From the NCBI RefSeq assembly GCF_002368095.1, contig NZ_AP018227.1, forward strand, positions 3,443,563 to 3,507,562: a stretch of 64,000 nt of DNA, read 5' to 3'. Of the stretch, positions 16,929 through 25,992 are shown piece by piece (the stretch's first letter is position 1; every line of letters starts with the position of its first letter). This DNA is from Calothrix parasitica NIES-267 (GTDB lineage Bacteria; Cyanobacteriota; Cyanobacteriia; Cyanobacteriales; Nostocaceae). Under the pieces are notes generated by a model that saw only the letters and a program-made list of their open reading frames with translations, ran no database searches and was not told the origin of the DNA. Position numbers and translations under genes: made by a program.

Positions 16929-17936
16929 TTAAGGAACCTGCCAAATCCTTTGATGGTAATTATCAATATCTGCGTAGGGGTCTACGGGTGCGTGTGAATG
17001 GTCGTGGCCGTGATGGTGATGGTGTCCGTGGTCGTGCCCGTGTCCGTGACTATCCGATACTGCGGCAGTGCGGAATTTACACATTTCGCAATTCATCTTC
17101 ACTTCCCCGAGTTGGGTTTCTATTTCTCGCTCTCGGAGTACGGTTAATAATTCTGGCTGCAAACCGATTTCTGGTAAAGCTGTGATGGAAATATCTGGAT
17201 ATTGTTCTTGCTGCTGGGCTGTAATATCAAAGATTTTTTTCATCAAAGTACCCATAAACAAGAAGTATGGTAAAACAATGATGCGTTTCGGTTTATATAA
17301 ACGAGCGCGTTGGAAACCTTCTTCTAATCGAGGGTGGGTGATGCCGATAAAGCAGGTTTCAACGGTGGAATAACCGCTACCTTCCCAAATAATCCTGGCT
17401 AATTTGTATACATCACCGTTTGCGTCGGGGTCGCTCGAACCTCTACCGACAAATAAAAGTACGGTATCTTGACGGGAAATTTGTTGGGGATTATGTTCTG
17501 GTTTGTCGAATTCGGCTAAACGATTGCGCCATAATTCGATAAATGTCGGTGTAATTCCGAAGTGTCTGCCGTAGTGAAACTTTAATTCGGGATATCTCAC
17601 CCTAGCCCGGTCTAACTCGTTTGTAATATCAAATTTATTGTGTCGTGCTGCGAATAATAAAATTGGTAAAGCAGAAAGTTCGGTGTAACCGTTTTTAATG
17701 CATTCGTCCACACCTTCTTGAATTGTTGGTTCAGTTAATTCCAGAAAACAAGGTAATACCGGACGAGAATTATCTAAAGCTTGATAAGCGCTAGCAAAGT
17801 CTAATAAAGCCTGTTTTCCTTGTGCATTCCTTGTACCATGACCAATCATCAGCAAAGGACGCTTCATTGGTAAAGGAGGTAACTGTAGATTTGGATATTG
17901 TAAATTACTTGAATTTGAACTATCGATAATTTGCAT
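16929..17936 (-). CDS. Sirohydrochlorin chelatase, CbiX type, with His-rich tail
   Basis: Metal-inserting chelatase of 335 residues with two CbiX-like halves. The first has [16 protein letters not shown] with the active-site histidine and a second His-bearing stretch [16 protein letters not shown]. The second half has [35 protein letters not shown] and [15 protein letters not shown]. The tail carries CEMCKF and then a run of histidines and glycines ([19 protein letters not shown]), a likely metal store or binding site. A cobalamin riboswitch lies upstream, so the substrate is probably cobalt and the pathway vitamin B12 synthesis. A GGGAAGGGAG ribosome site precedes the ATG region. Confidence 0.9.
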   Translation of the reverse strand: MQIIDSSNSSNLQYPNLQLPPLPMKRPLLMIGHGTRNAQGKQALLDFASAYQALDNSRPVLPCFLELTEPTIQEGVDECIKNGYTELSALPILLFAARHNKFDITNELDRARVRYPELKFHYGRHFGITPTFIELWRNRLAEFDKPEHNPQQISRQDTVLLFVGRGSSDPDANGDVYKLARIIWEGSGYSTVETCFIGITHPRLEEGFQRARLYKPKRIIVLPYFLFMGTLMKKIFDITAQQQEQYPDISITALPEIGLQPELLTVLREREIETQLGEVKMNCEMCKFRTAAVSDSHGHGHDHGHHHHHGHDHSHAPVDPYADIDNYHQRIWQVP

Positions 17937-17987
17937 TATTTTTTAAAGGCTCCCTTCCCGTGCAACGCAGGATATAAAGTGAGCGAA

Positions 17988-18355
17988 TAACAGATAGGCA
18001 TTCTGGCTCAGGAATTATAAGTTAGGAGTTAGCGGAAAGTTGAGCCATTGCGGTCTTGGGGTCTCCCCAAGTAGAGCAAATGGCGTTGGGGTGTCGGTTT
18101 CCGTCCCCAAAACTTTCCAAGACGGAGTTAGGAGTTAGGAATGAAAAGTGATGAGTCAAGAATTTTGGATTGATTTAATCAAATTAAATTATTCAATTCA
18201 AAATTCATAACTTTATTTATGGCTACTTTTCACTCATTCTTATAACTCTTAGCTCATAACTCTTAACTCATAACTCTTTTACAGCTGCGGCACAGCCCCG
18301 GAATTTCACCGGAGTTTCCCTAATTTGTTACGGTTCACGTTTGTTTAGTTATATT
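17988..18355 (-). promoter_or_regulatory. Cobalamin riboswitch, split by a repeat insertion
   Basis: Read on the minus strand, 18337-18273 gives GGGAAACTCCGGTGAAATTC then CGGGGCTGTGCCGCAGCTGT, which is the conserved cobalamin aptamer core including the B12 box. The 3' closing element CCTGAGCCAGAATGCC lies at about 18012-17997. In usual riboswitches these parts are some tens of bases apart; here about 260 bp of repeats separate them. The element ends about 50 bp before the chelatase start and should repress it when cobalamin is plentiful. The 5' edge near 18355 is approximate. Confidence 0.82.
18038..18125. repeat. Family D hairpin repeat within the riboswitch, copy 2
   Basis: TTGGGG and CCCCAA at 18086-18110 enclose TGTCGGTTTCCGT. 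Outer arms GCGGAAAGTT (18038) and AACTTTCC (about 18111) extend the stem. The stretch GCGGTCTTGGGGTCTCCCC recurs inverted at 33577-33597. A GGAGTTA heptamer run follows at 18125-18140, and AACTCTTA-type repeats at 18240-18278. Confidence 0.7.
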
Positions 18356-18370
18356 AGCCGAATCCGCGTA

Positions 18371-18731
18371 TATTACGAAATGCTGGATGGGGGGATGTTA
18401 ATTTAAAATCAATGAATTAGTAATAAAAATAGCAAGTACAAGTCCCAAAGGATTATATCAAAAAAAAAATTCAAATTTTGACAAACTTTTTATACAACTA
18501 CTCTAAAGACGTATTTACGTTGATTAAATGACATTATTTGCAATATTAATGATTCAATTCTCAATTAACAAAAATTTTGTTATTTTTCATTACAATATAG
18601 AGCCTCAAATCAATAAATAGAATTTTGAAATATTGAGTTTTATAAATCAAATTTTTTTTGATACTTAATTTAAAAATAATAAAGCCGTGTTTTAACGGTT
18701 GAATAGTAGAATATTTGTTGCAAGGTCACCA
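18371..18731. other. Intergenic, nothing recognised
   Basis: About 360 bp of AT-rich sequence upstream of the riboswitch and downstream of the convergent-side DUF1501 gene. I see no repeat family member or small gene. The promoter for the riboswitch transcript should lie at its left end. Confidence 0.45.
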
Positions 18732-19973
18732 TTAACTGTTAATCGTTAAAATGTGGCTGTTAACTGAATTATGATTTGGAAAGATTTTATTGATTTTCGC
18801 TTTATCGAGATTCATGTGATTTTGTAAAAGTGTTGCGATAACGTCTCTAAAATCTGTTGTTATTGCTAAATCTCTCCCTTGATGGAGTTGATTATTAGAT
18901 AATCCAGGAAAGTCTCCGTAAACTTTTCCACCGCTAATCTTTCCCCCTAATAACCACATGACATTACCGTGTCCGTGGTCTGTTCCACCGTTTCCATTTT
19001 CTTTGACTGTACGTCCGAATTCGGATATGACGACTATATTAGTATTTTGATAAACTTCGCCTAATTCTTTTTGTAAAGTCGCTAAACCGTCACCCAATCT
19101 TTGTAAGCGTTGAGATAATTGTCCTTTGCTGTTCCCTTGATTGATATGAGTGTCCCAACCACCTAAAGCTAAAAATGCCAATTCAATTCTGGAATCTCTG
19201 ACCATCAACCTTGCTAAACGCTGAGCATCTCTAGAGAAACCTTTGGGTAAAGGTGCGCCGTTATTGGCCAATTTCATTTCTACATCTGTTTCCATCAAAG
19301 CTTCGCGGGATTCTCTTGCGTCGCGGTATGTTTTACTTAACGCATCATCACCGCTGTATAATTTATCGAATGCTGTTGTTAACTGTGGATTATCGATAGG
19401 TAAGCGTTTTGCAACCCTACGACCTGCGGGAATTGTCGCAACAGGAGCATTACCGGCTAAAATTCTGGGAATATTCGAGCCTACATTTACAGCTTGAATG
19501 GGATTATCTTCTACAGTCATCGCAGCTAAAAGACGATTCATCCAACCATCTTTAGTCGTTTTAATTCCAGGAGTACCAGTTTCCATATATTCTTGAGCAT
19601 CGAAATGGGAACGGGTTGATTCCGGAGAACCACAAGCATGAACAAAAGCTAGATTTTTCTGCTTCCACAAAGGCATTAAAGCAGCAAGACTGGGGTGAAG
19701 TCCAAACTTTCCATCTAAATCTAATACACCACCAGCTTTACCTGGTTGAGGAATAGCAATTCGTTTTCTCGCTTGATAGTAAGCGTTTTCAGTGTAGGGA
19801 ACCACAACGCTAAGTCCATCAACCGCACCCCGAAGGAAGATAACTATCAAACGTTTTGAATTAGGACTATTAGCTGACGAAGTATTTCTACTTACCCAAG
19901 CATTAGTTCCGACTGCAACTAAACTCGAAGCTGAAAAAATACCGGCTTGTTGGATAAATTTACGACGTTTCAT
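18732..19973 (-). CDS. Tat-exported DUF1501 family protein
   Basis: Protein of 413 residues. The N-terminus MKRRKFIQQAGIFSASSLVA is a twin-arginine signal (RRKFIQ), so the folded protein is exported. The body matches DUF1501, related to sulfatase/alkaline-phosphatase folds: LIVIFLRGAVDGLSVVVPY near the start, HACGSPESTRSHFDAQEYME, LALGGWDTHINQG and the late metal-type motif VISEFGRTVKENGNGGTDHG followed by GHGNVMWLLGG. These histidines and aspartates are the usual conserved set of the family. Substrate is unknown. DUF1800 partners often neighbour such genes, but none is seen here. Confidence 0.88.
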   Translation of the reverse strand: MKRRKFIQQAGIFSASSLVAVGTNAWVSRNTSSANSPNSKRLIVIFLRGAVDGLSVVVPYTENAYYQARKRIAIPQPGKAGGVLDLDGKFGLHPSLAALMPLWKQKNLAFVHACGSPESTRSHFDAQEYMETGTPGIKTTKDGWMNRLLAAMTVEDNPIQAVNVGSNIPRILAGNAPVATIPAGRRVAKRLPIDNPQLTTAFDKLYSGDDALSKTYRDARESREALMETDVEMKLANNGAPLPKGFSRDAQRLARLMVRDSRIELAFLALGGWDTHINQGNSKGQLSQRLQRLGDGLATLQKELGEVYQNTNIVVISEFGRTVKENGNGGTDHGHGNVMWLLGGKISGGKVYGDFPGLSNNQLHQGRDLAITTDFRDVIATLLQNHMNLDKAKINKIFPNHNSVNSHILTINS

Positions 19974-19976
19974 GAA

Positions 19977-20192
19977 AAGAGTTAGGAATTAATAGTTAGG
20001 AATTAAGAATTAGGAGTTAGGAATTAATAGTTAGGAATTAAGAGTTAGGAGTTAGGAGTTAGGAATTAATGAAAAAATGACAGTAGAAGCATCTTGCTCC
20101 CTGAATTTTATTCCCTTTAATAACCATCAACTATTTTACCTACTTGCTACTTACTACTTGCTACTTGCTACTTGCTACTTGCTACTTGCTAT
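19977..20192 (+). repeat. Two heptamer repeat runs (AGTTAGG/AATTAAT and GCTACTT)
   Basis: At 19977-20068 a run of GTTAGGA/ATTAATA/ATTAAGA heptamers. At 20139-20192 a run of TACTTGC heptamers, repeated about seven times. Both lie between two minus-strand genes. Confidence 0.88.
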
Positions 20193-20206
20193 TCCCCATT
20201 CAATTA

Positions 20207-20605
20207 CTATTTTATCGATAAAACTTCAAGTTCATTAAATCCCGTTTGTTTGTCAAAACTTCTGTGAAAGCTGAAATTGTCAGCAATTCCAATCACGATT
20301 TCGGCGGTGGTGTAAATTATGCAACCATCACTGAGGTGTCCGCCGATGACTTTACCATGTCCGTCGGCAATCATAATATGAACGTGGATTCCTGTAGTGG
20401 CTAAAGTACCGCTAAGAGAAAGTATTTCAAATTTATCCTTTAAGAGCGTGGTATTGTCTTGGTTAGCGAAGCGGATTGTTGCCTGTTTTAAACTACCAAT
20501 CGCAGTTAATATAAACCCTGCTTGGATTTTCTGTTCTACTGCAAAGCTCTTTAAACTTTGTCTCAAATCTGCATTGGGTTCAAGTCTAATAGGAAATATT
20601 TTCAT
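20207..20605 (-). CDS. PPC domain (DUF296) protein
   Basis: Small protein of 132 residues made only of the plant and prokaryote conserved (PPC/DUF296) domain, which forms trimers. Marks are the start FPIRLEPNADLRQSLKSF, the middle GFILTAIGSLKQATIRFA and the conserved histidine block GIHVHIMIADGHGKVIGGHL, then IIYTTAEIVIG. In plants the domain is joined to AT-hooks; free bacterial versions have unknown roles and may bind metal or nucleotide. GTG and ATG are adjacent; the ATG at 20605 is chosen, with AGGT seven bases before it. Confidence 0.85.
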   Translation of the reverse strand: MKIFPIRLEPNADLRQSLKSFAVEQKIQAGFILTAIGSLKQATIRFANQDNTTLLKDKFEILSLSGTLATTGIHVHIMIADGHGKVIGGHLSDGCIIYTTAEIVIGIADNFSFHRSFDKQTGFNELEVLSIK

Positions 20606-20943
20606 CACTTACCTATTTCATTTTCCAAAATCCAAAATCTTACTTACCTTCATCACAGTATTTCAGATTCTTAGGACTTACGCAATCTCTGATACCAGCA
20701 TCTCTACTCTGATATTAGAAGTATGTTTAAGCTCGGAGGGGTTAGACCCCTTAATGAATTAATGTTACGACAATTTTATCAATAATTATTTACTTTTAAA
20801 CTTTGTCCTACTTGCAAAGTAGAATCATGGATAGAAAAATGAACATCCAGATAAACTATAATTATTATCAGTAACATTACGGAAGCGTATAGAAAAAAAC
20901 ATTTTTAGAATATACCCTAAAGTTTCTATTTTATTTTATCGGG
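20606..20943. other. Intergenic with a lone family A end
   Basis: About 335 bp between divergent genes. A single TTAGGACTTACGCAA end at 20672-20686 matches the terminal repeats of the MITE copies at 10276 and 41700, but no opposite end is visible nearby. I see nothing else. Confidence 0.55.
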
Positions 20944-23430
20944 ATGCTACATATGGCAGAACTGCTGCCTCAATGCAAAAATCTAAAGGAACAAGTAGAC
21001 TACCTAACGCAATTTTTACAGCAAGAACCCTATGCGGCTTCTTGTGATGTTAATCCAACTCAAACTTCGTTGAGAAAAGCAATCTCTCCGAGGTTTGAAA
21101 TTGTATTTGCAGGAGCCTTTAGTGCGGGTAAATCGATGTTGATTAATGCGCTTCTAGAGCGGGAATTGCTTTATAGCGCAGAAGGACACGCTACGGGTAC
21201 GGAATGCAAAATAGAATATGCTCATCCCGAGAATGAAAAGGTTGTTCTGACATTTTTGAGCGAAACAGAAGTTAGAGAGCAGGTGTTTTCTCTATGCGAA
21301 CGTTTGGGATTGCATAAAGTTGAGAATATCAATCGAGAAGATGCAATTGAATTGTTACGTCAAGGAAGCGAAGCTATCATCGAGCAAGAGGGTGGTGAAA
21401 GTAAGTCAGAACGTGCGAAACAGGCTAAAGCATTAATTTTACTATTGTCGGGATATGTAGCAAACCGTCAGCATATTCATAGGATAAATAACGCTACTTA
21501 CTCGATGGAAGAGTTTAATTTTAATAACCTCAAAGAAGCTGCTGGATATGCGCGTCGAGGGAGTAATAGCGCGGTTCTAAAGCGTATTGAATATTATTGC
21601 AACCATCAGCTTTTGCAGGATGGAAACGTAATTATTGACACCCCAGGGATTGATGCACCCGTAGAAAAAGATGCACAATTAACTTATGAGAAAATTCAGC
21701 ATCCCGATACTTCTGCGGTGGTATGTGTATTGAAACCTGCTTCGATGGGGGACATGACAAAAGCAGAAACTCAACTTTTGGAAGTTATACGGAATAATCC
21801 AGGAATTAGAGATAGAGTTTTTTACGTTTTTAATCGTATTGATGAAACTTGGTATAACAACGATTTAAAACAAAGACTGAATAGTTTAATTAATAGTCAG
21901 TTTCATAATGGTAATCGGGTTTTTCAAACCAGTGGGTTGTTAGGGTTTTACGGTAGTCAGATTAAACAAACAAGTCAAAAAGATAGGTTTGGTTTAGATA
22001 GTGTCTTTGCGGATAAAGTTCATCCGGTAGTTGATAAAACGAGCGATGAAATTACTGATAATCATCAAGCAGAAGAAGCTACACCGCAGTTTGTCTACGA
22101 ATTTCTACGTTACTGTACTGCGTCGGGTAAGCTACCTGCTGATAAATTTCGCATATCAGTAAATAATTTTGAAACTCAAAATCAGAATTATGTGAGAATT
22201 TTATCAGAACAAGGGACATTATTAGTTAACCAGCTAATTCAAGATAGCGGTGTCGAGAATTTCAAAACAGCAATTACTCGCTATCTAACTCAAGAAAAAC
22301 GTCCGGAGTTATTTAAAAATCTGGCTGAAGATTTAAAAGATATTTGTATTCCTATCAAAAAATATTATCAAAAAGTTCGACGCGAATTGGATAGTCAACC
22401 GCAAGAAATTGAGGCTATGAAAGCGCAAGAATTGCAACGTCTCAATCAGCAATTACAACAAGTCGGAAACGATTTTCGCGAGCATATTGCAGAAGAAGTT
22501 AACCAAATTGTGACTAATGCTTGCGAGAAATTTGAAAGTGATTTTAATCAATTACGCTCCAGAATGATTCACCGTTTAGATGAATTACTGGATACATTTT
22601 CCGTTGCTGAAACCTATAAACGTGCCACATTGAATCATCCCCGCAACGCAACAGCACCTCTAATTGCCATTTTGGTAGAAGCACTTTACTACCTTGCGAA
22701 TCAATTGGAAGATATTTTAGTCGAATATTCCGAGAAAATTGTTATAAATTTCTTTCAAAGGTTGAATGACAGAATTCGGAAGGCTGAATATTATAAACAA
22801 TTATATCGTTTATTAGGTAACGATGGAGGTTTAGAACAGGAATTAGAGAAATTAGAAAAGCTGATTTCTTTAGCTTTACAGAATGCAGCGCGGGTAGAAT
22901 GCGATAGATTTGTTAGAGAAAGTCCTAGATTTTATGATGAAGGGACTTTTTCAATTTATCAGTTTCGCCAGACTTTGCAGCAAACTTCTCAAACTTTTGA
23001 TTGTCAAAGTATGGTAGAAGCTGAACCTGCAATTAAACAACTGCTAAAGTTAGATTTTGAACCTAAAGTTAGCAGAACTATTCGTATTACATTCCGACAA
23101 ACCATTAATCAAAGCTTGAAAACTCAGCTTTTACCAATGGTGGATATCAAGAGCGACGAAATATTGCAACAGTATCCTAGAGCTAAGGCTTATTTAGAGC
23201 AAACTTTAGCAAAAGAAGCTGAGGAGAAAGTTGCTCAGAACAAGCGACTATCAAATACTGTTGGAAAGAAAATTGCTAGTTTCAATCAATCCGTGTCTGC
23301 TATTAACGGTTGTTTGTCAGCCATGCAATTATATGACTATTTATTACCTGTAATCGAGTCACCAGAGCTAGAAATAGTTGATGCTGCATCGTTTAAAAAT
23401 AAAGATGTAGCTGAAACTGTAGAAGCTTAA
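20944..23430 (+). CDS. Dynamin-like GTPase
   Basis: Large GTPase of 828 residues of the bacterial dynamin-like family. G1 is GAFSAGKS at residues 57-64, a threonine-rich G2 region follows (GHATGTE), G3 is DTPG at 232-235 and G4 is NRID at 297-300. The remaining 500 residues are mostly helical with long coiled-coil-like stretches (about 480-600). A hydrophobic segment near 575-590 (APLIAILVEALYYLANQL) could be a membrane-inserting paddle. Such proteins remodel or protect membranes, and some act in phage defence. Three small genes follow on the same strand (KGK, KGK-like, HNH), so it may be the first gene of a unit. The ATG at 20953 is an alternative start. Confidence 0.9.
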   Translation: MLHMAELLPQCKNLKEQVDYLTQFLQQEPYAASCDVNPTQTSLRKAISPRFEIVFAGAFSAGKSMLINALLERELLYSAEGHATGTECKIEYAHPENEKVVLTFLSETEVREQVFSLCERLGLHKVENINREDAIELLRQGSEAIIEQEGGESKSERAKQAKALILLLSGYVANRQHIHRINNATYSMEEFNFNNLKEAAGYARRGSNSAVLKRIEYYCNHQLLQDGNVIIDTPGIDAPVEKDAQLTYEKIQHPDTSAVVCVLKPASMGDMTKAETQLLEVIRNNPGIRDRVFYVFNRIDETWYNNDLKQRLNSLINSQFHNGNRVFQTSGLLGFYGSQIKQTSQKDRFGLDSVFADKVHPVVDKTSDEITDNHQAEEATPQFVYEFLRYCTASGKLPADKFRISVNNFETQNQNYVRILSEQGTLLVNQLIQDSGVENFKTAITRYLTQEKRPELFKNLAEDLKDICIPIKKYYQKVRRELDSQPQEIEAMKAQELQRLNQQLQQVGNDFREHIAEEVNQIVTNACEKFESDFNQLRSRMIHRLDELLDTFSVAETYKRATLNHPRNATAPLIAILVEALYYLANQLEDILVEYSEKIVINFFQRLNDRIRKAEYYKQLYRLLGNDGGLEQELEKLEKLISLALQNAARVECDRFVRESPRFYDEGTFSIYQFRQTLQQTSQTFDCQSMVEAEPAIKQLLKLDFEPKVSRTIRITFRQTINQSLKTQLLPMVDIKSDEILQQYPRAKAYLEQTLAKEAEEKVAQNKRLSNTVGKKIASFNQSVSAINGCLSAMQLYDYLLPVIESPELEIVDAASFKNKDVAETVEA

Positions 23431-23514
23431 TAATTGATGTTGTCTTGGTAACAGAGAAACTGCAAAAAGATTGGTAACTTAATTGAAAATTACACTACAT
23501 GTATCGCAACGAAT

Positions 23515-23985
23515 ATGAAAAATAAATTCAAATCTTTAGCTTGTAACGATGATGATGTTCTATCGTACAATGGCAGCCTAGTTAAGTTTAGTCAATTTAA
23601 GCAAGATTTAGAAAACGAACTGTGGCAAAAAGTTAATTATCTTCTTACCAAAGAGAATAATACCTACAATAGCAAAGAAAGAATATATGAATTAATAAAT
23701 ACATCTTTTGGCTACTGTAATATCAGCGTCAGTTTATCTTCCTCAGAAGAAGGTAATGATTGCGAAATTCTTAGACTTGGTGCTACAAGTTGGGAGAAAG
23801 GAAAGATAAGAACTCAATCATCCATAGATTTCTTTCCCAATCAGAAAGATTCTAGCAAAATAGCTAATATTCAGTTTAATTTAGAGTTCTTATCTGGAGA
23901 AAACCAAGTTAAAGAAAATCCAGTTCAAGAACATCAAGTTCAACAGTCTAAATTATCTTTTGACGACATAGCTTATGCTGCATAA
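23515..23985 (+). CDS. KGK domain protein
   Basis: Protein of 156 residues that I match to the KGK domain, a cyanobacterial family of unknown function. The family text is seen as NDDDVLSYNGSLVKFSQFK at residues 11-29, then DCEILRLGATSWEKGKIR with the name-giving KGK at 95-97, then SSIDFFPNQ. An unstructured tail of about 45 residues ends in LSFDDIAYAA. There is no signal peptide or membrane segment. It lies 84 bp after the dynamin-like GTPase and 213 bp before a second, divergent member. Confidence 0.82.
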   Translation: MKNKFKSLACNDDDVLSYNGSLVKFSQFKQDLENELWQKVNYLLTKENNTYNSKERIYELINTSFGYCNISVSLSSSEEGNDCEILRLGATSWEKGKIRTQSSIDFFPNQKDSSKIANIQFNLEFLSGENQVKENPVQEHQVQQSKLSFDDIAYAA

Positions 23986-24198
23986 AAAATAAAATATTTC
24001 ACATACATATAATAATGCGTCTTGTTGTATCCAAAATTTAAAGGATAAATAAGTCGATACTATATTAATTCAGGATTTCATCATCGCGTCAAATGAAATC
24101 TACATTATTGTCACCTTTTTCCGCATCAAAATTGATTATGCGATGACATTAGCTTTGCAGAAATCTAACTATCTAATATACAAAAATTCATACTGAGC

Positions 24199-24729
24199 AT
24201 GTATCCTAAATTTGAATCTTTAGCAGAAGAAAATGAGTTTATTATTTTTAATAATATAGTCTTTAATACAAGTCAAATTAAAGAGAATATTATTAATGGT
24301 TTTAAAACAAAAAATAGTGATTTAAATTTTTGTAGCAAAAACAAGTTTCTCAGACTATATTTTAGAGAAATTAATAACCAATCAATTTTCAACCGCATCG
24401 AATGGAAGTTTTGGTTAAAAAAAGATGTTCAGTGTGAATTAATCACCTTTGATACGATTAAACCACTAAACCAACTTCAGCTTAGAATCATATTAGATTT
24501 TTCATCGACATTAAAAGCAATAGACAATACGTCTGATAATCAACAGCATCAAGAAAATAAAAATGCTGAATATTTAAATTTAGATATTTCGTTAGATTTC
24601 GCTTGTAAAGAATTAGAACCTGAAACAACACCTAAAATAGATAATATAGAAACTGTATCTTTGAAAAATCTATATGAGCAGAACACCACGTATTTCCATT
24701 CCTTCAGCGGTGAGGAAATATGTATTTGA
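24199..24729 (+). CDS. Divergent KGK-like protein
   Basis: Protein of 176 residues. The first 30 residues (KFESLAEENEFIIFNNIVFN then SQIKENIINGF) align with the start of the KGK protein upstream, and a QCELITFDTI segment aligns with its DCEILRLGAT. The KGK tripeptide itself is missing; NQLQLRIILDF occupies its place. The two genes are therefore paralogues that have diverged. The tail is acidic. The HNH gene downstream starts inside this one (overlap 24674-24729), which suggests translational coupling. Confidence 0.7.
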   Translation: MYPKFESLAEENEFIIFNNIVFNTSQIKENIINGFKTKNSDLNFCSKNKFLRLYFREINNQSIFNRIEWKFWLKKDVQCELITFDTIKPLNQLQLRIILDFSSTLKAIDNTSDNQQHQENKNAEYLNLDISLDFACKELEPETTPKIDNIETVSLKNLYEQNTTYFHSFSGEEICI

Positions 24730-24916
24730 AAGAAATAAATATCAATGTCAAAACTGCGGGAAACGATATGAGGAAACATCATTAACAATTGACCATATTA
24801 TTCCTTTATCCCGTGGTGGTTCAAACGATATTAGCAATTTACAAACCTTGTGTTTTAGTTGTAATTGTAAAAAGAGCGATAATATTGATAATCGGTTTCG
24901 GCGTAAATTTGATTGA
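24674..24916 (+). CDS. HNH endonuclease domain protein
   Basis: Small protein of 80 residues consisting of one HNH domain with a zinc site. The parts are CQNC at 25-28, TIDHIIPLSRGG with D40-H41, N55 in SNLQTLC, and CFSC at 60-63. The preceding RKYVFERNKYQC stretch is the usual entry to the family. HNH domains cut DNA in restriction, homing and defence enzymes, often fused to larger proteins; this one is stand-alone. It overlaps the upstream KGK-like gene by 56 bp in another frame, so it probably shares its mRNA. It may be a nuclease, or a DNA-binding relic of one. Confidence 0.82.
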   Translation: MSRTPRISIPSAVRKYVFERNKYQCQNCGKRYEETSLTIDHIIPLSRGGSNDISNLQTLCFSCNCKKSDNIDNRFRRKFD

Positions 24917-25282
24917 TTCTATTGTTGGATACTTTATAGCTACGTTAATTCAATTAATTTAAATAAATTAATTTTAAAATTACGTAACGCACTATTTTTT
25001 GTAAAGTTAAAATTTTCGTAAACAACCATTCTTTATTGTAGGGTGTGTTACGGCTATGAATATTTAATTAATAATAAATGAATGTGGAATTGTCGTAACG
25101 CACCATTTTTTTTATGATTAAAAATTACTGTAATGCACTAATTATTAACCTCACCCCGTCCGACCGACTCCCCTCTCCTTATTAAGGACAGGGGAAGTAG
25201 TAAAGACTTATCTGTATTTTGTTTAAATGAAAAACTTTATATTTTTATAAATTTAAAATTACTGTAATCCATCACAATTCTT
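24917..25282. other. Repeat-bearing intergenic region
   Basis: About 366 bp. It holds two CGTAACGCAC-type repeats (about 24983 and 25096, with GTAGGGTGTGTTACGGC near 25040) and a CCTCACCCCGTCC...CTCCTTATTAAGGA palindrome at about 25149-25196, related to 14311. No gene is seen. Confidence 0.6.
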
Positions 25283-25849
25283 CTACCCACTACTCATCTT
25301 TAACCAGTCAAAAACTTGATTGGGAGTAAGGCTTAATTCAATTTCTGGTAATACTAATAAGACATCCTCTCCCTGAAACAATACGGGTTGTTTTCCCGGT
25401 TCAAATACTAAAATACTTGAGTCATCTGGGTCAAGAAACCACCCCAAACGAGTACCATGTTCTAAACAATAAAGAATATTACCGATAACTTTATTGGGTT
25501 TTTGATCTGGTGAAAGAATTTCGATTGTCCAATCTGGTGGATTTTCAAAGTTATCGGGAACATTACCATCAGCAGTAAAAGCAATATTATCCCATTTAAA
25601 TACTGCTATATCTGGTACTATTGAACGTCCTCCAAAAGTACAGCGTAATTCAGGAAATGCATAAGCAATCTTTTTATCTTCAACTACTTGGTTAATTGCA
25701 GTGCAGAGTTTTCCCTGTAAGCGGCTGTGTCTTCCTTTTGGCATAGGTTTTTGAATGATTTCACCGTTGATATATTCGCTTACTGGTTTGGTTTCTGGAA
25801 GTTTGAGAAATTCTTCTAGATTGAGTTTCTGGCTGGTTGTGAGACTCAT
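25283..25849 (-). CDS. Uma2 family endonuclease (DUF820)
   Basis: Protein of 188 residues of the Uma2 family, which is greatly expanded in cyanobacteria and has the PD-(D/E)XK restriction-endonuclease-like fold. Visible marks are the start LEEFLKLPETKPVSEYINGE, the catalytic strand region FPELRCTFGGRSIVPDIAVF with the aspartate after IVP, and PPDWTIEILSPDQK with the E of the motif. The function of the family is not established. It is a single gene and may be accessory; conserved catalytic residues appear intact. Confidence 0.87.
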   Translation of the reverse strand: MSLTTSQKLNLEEFLKLPETKPVSEYINGEIIQKPMPKGRHSRLQGKLCTAINQVVEDKKIAYAFPELRCTFGGRSIVPDIAVFKWDNIAFTADGNVPDNFENPPDWTIEILSPDQKPNKVIGNILYCLEHGTRLGWFLDPDDSSILVFEPGKQPVLFQGEDVLLVLPEIELSLTPNQVFDWLKMSSG

Positions 25850-25992
25850 GCTCTTAGTGGAGAGGGGATTTTGATAGTTTAGCTTTTTTGATGGGTGGTG
25901 GGGTTTTGGGATTGCGAACGCAGTTCAGGTAGTTGTACAAAAGTAGGGGTTTAGCAATGCTAAACCCCTCTACCTAAAATTTACACATCAAA

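Noticed and set aside
20672-20686. Full MITE copy near the PPC gene
   Set aside because: Only one terminal repeat is present; no matching inverted end was found within the gap.
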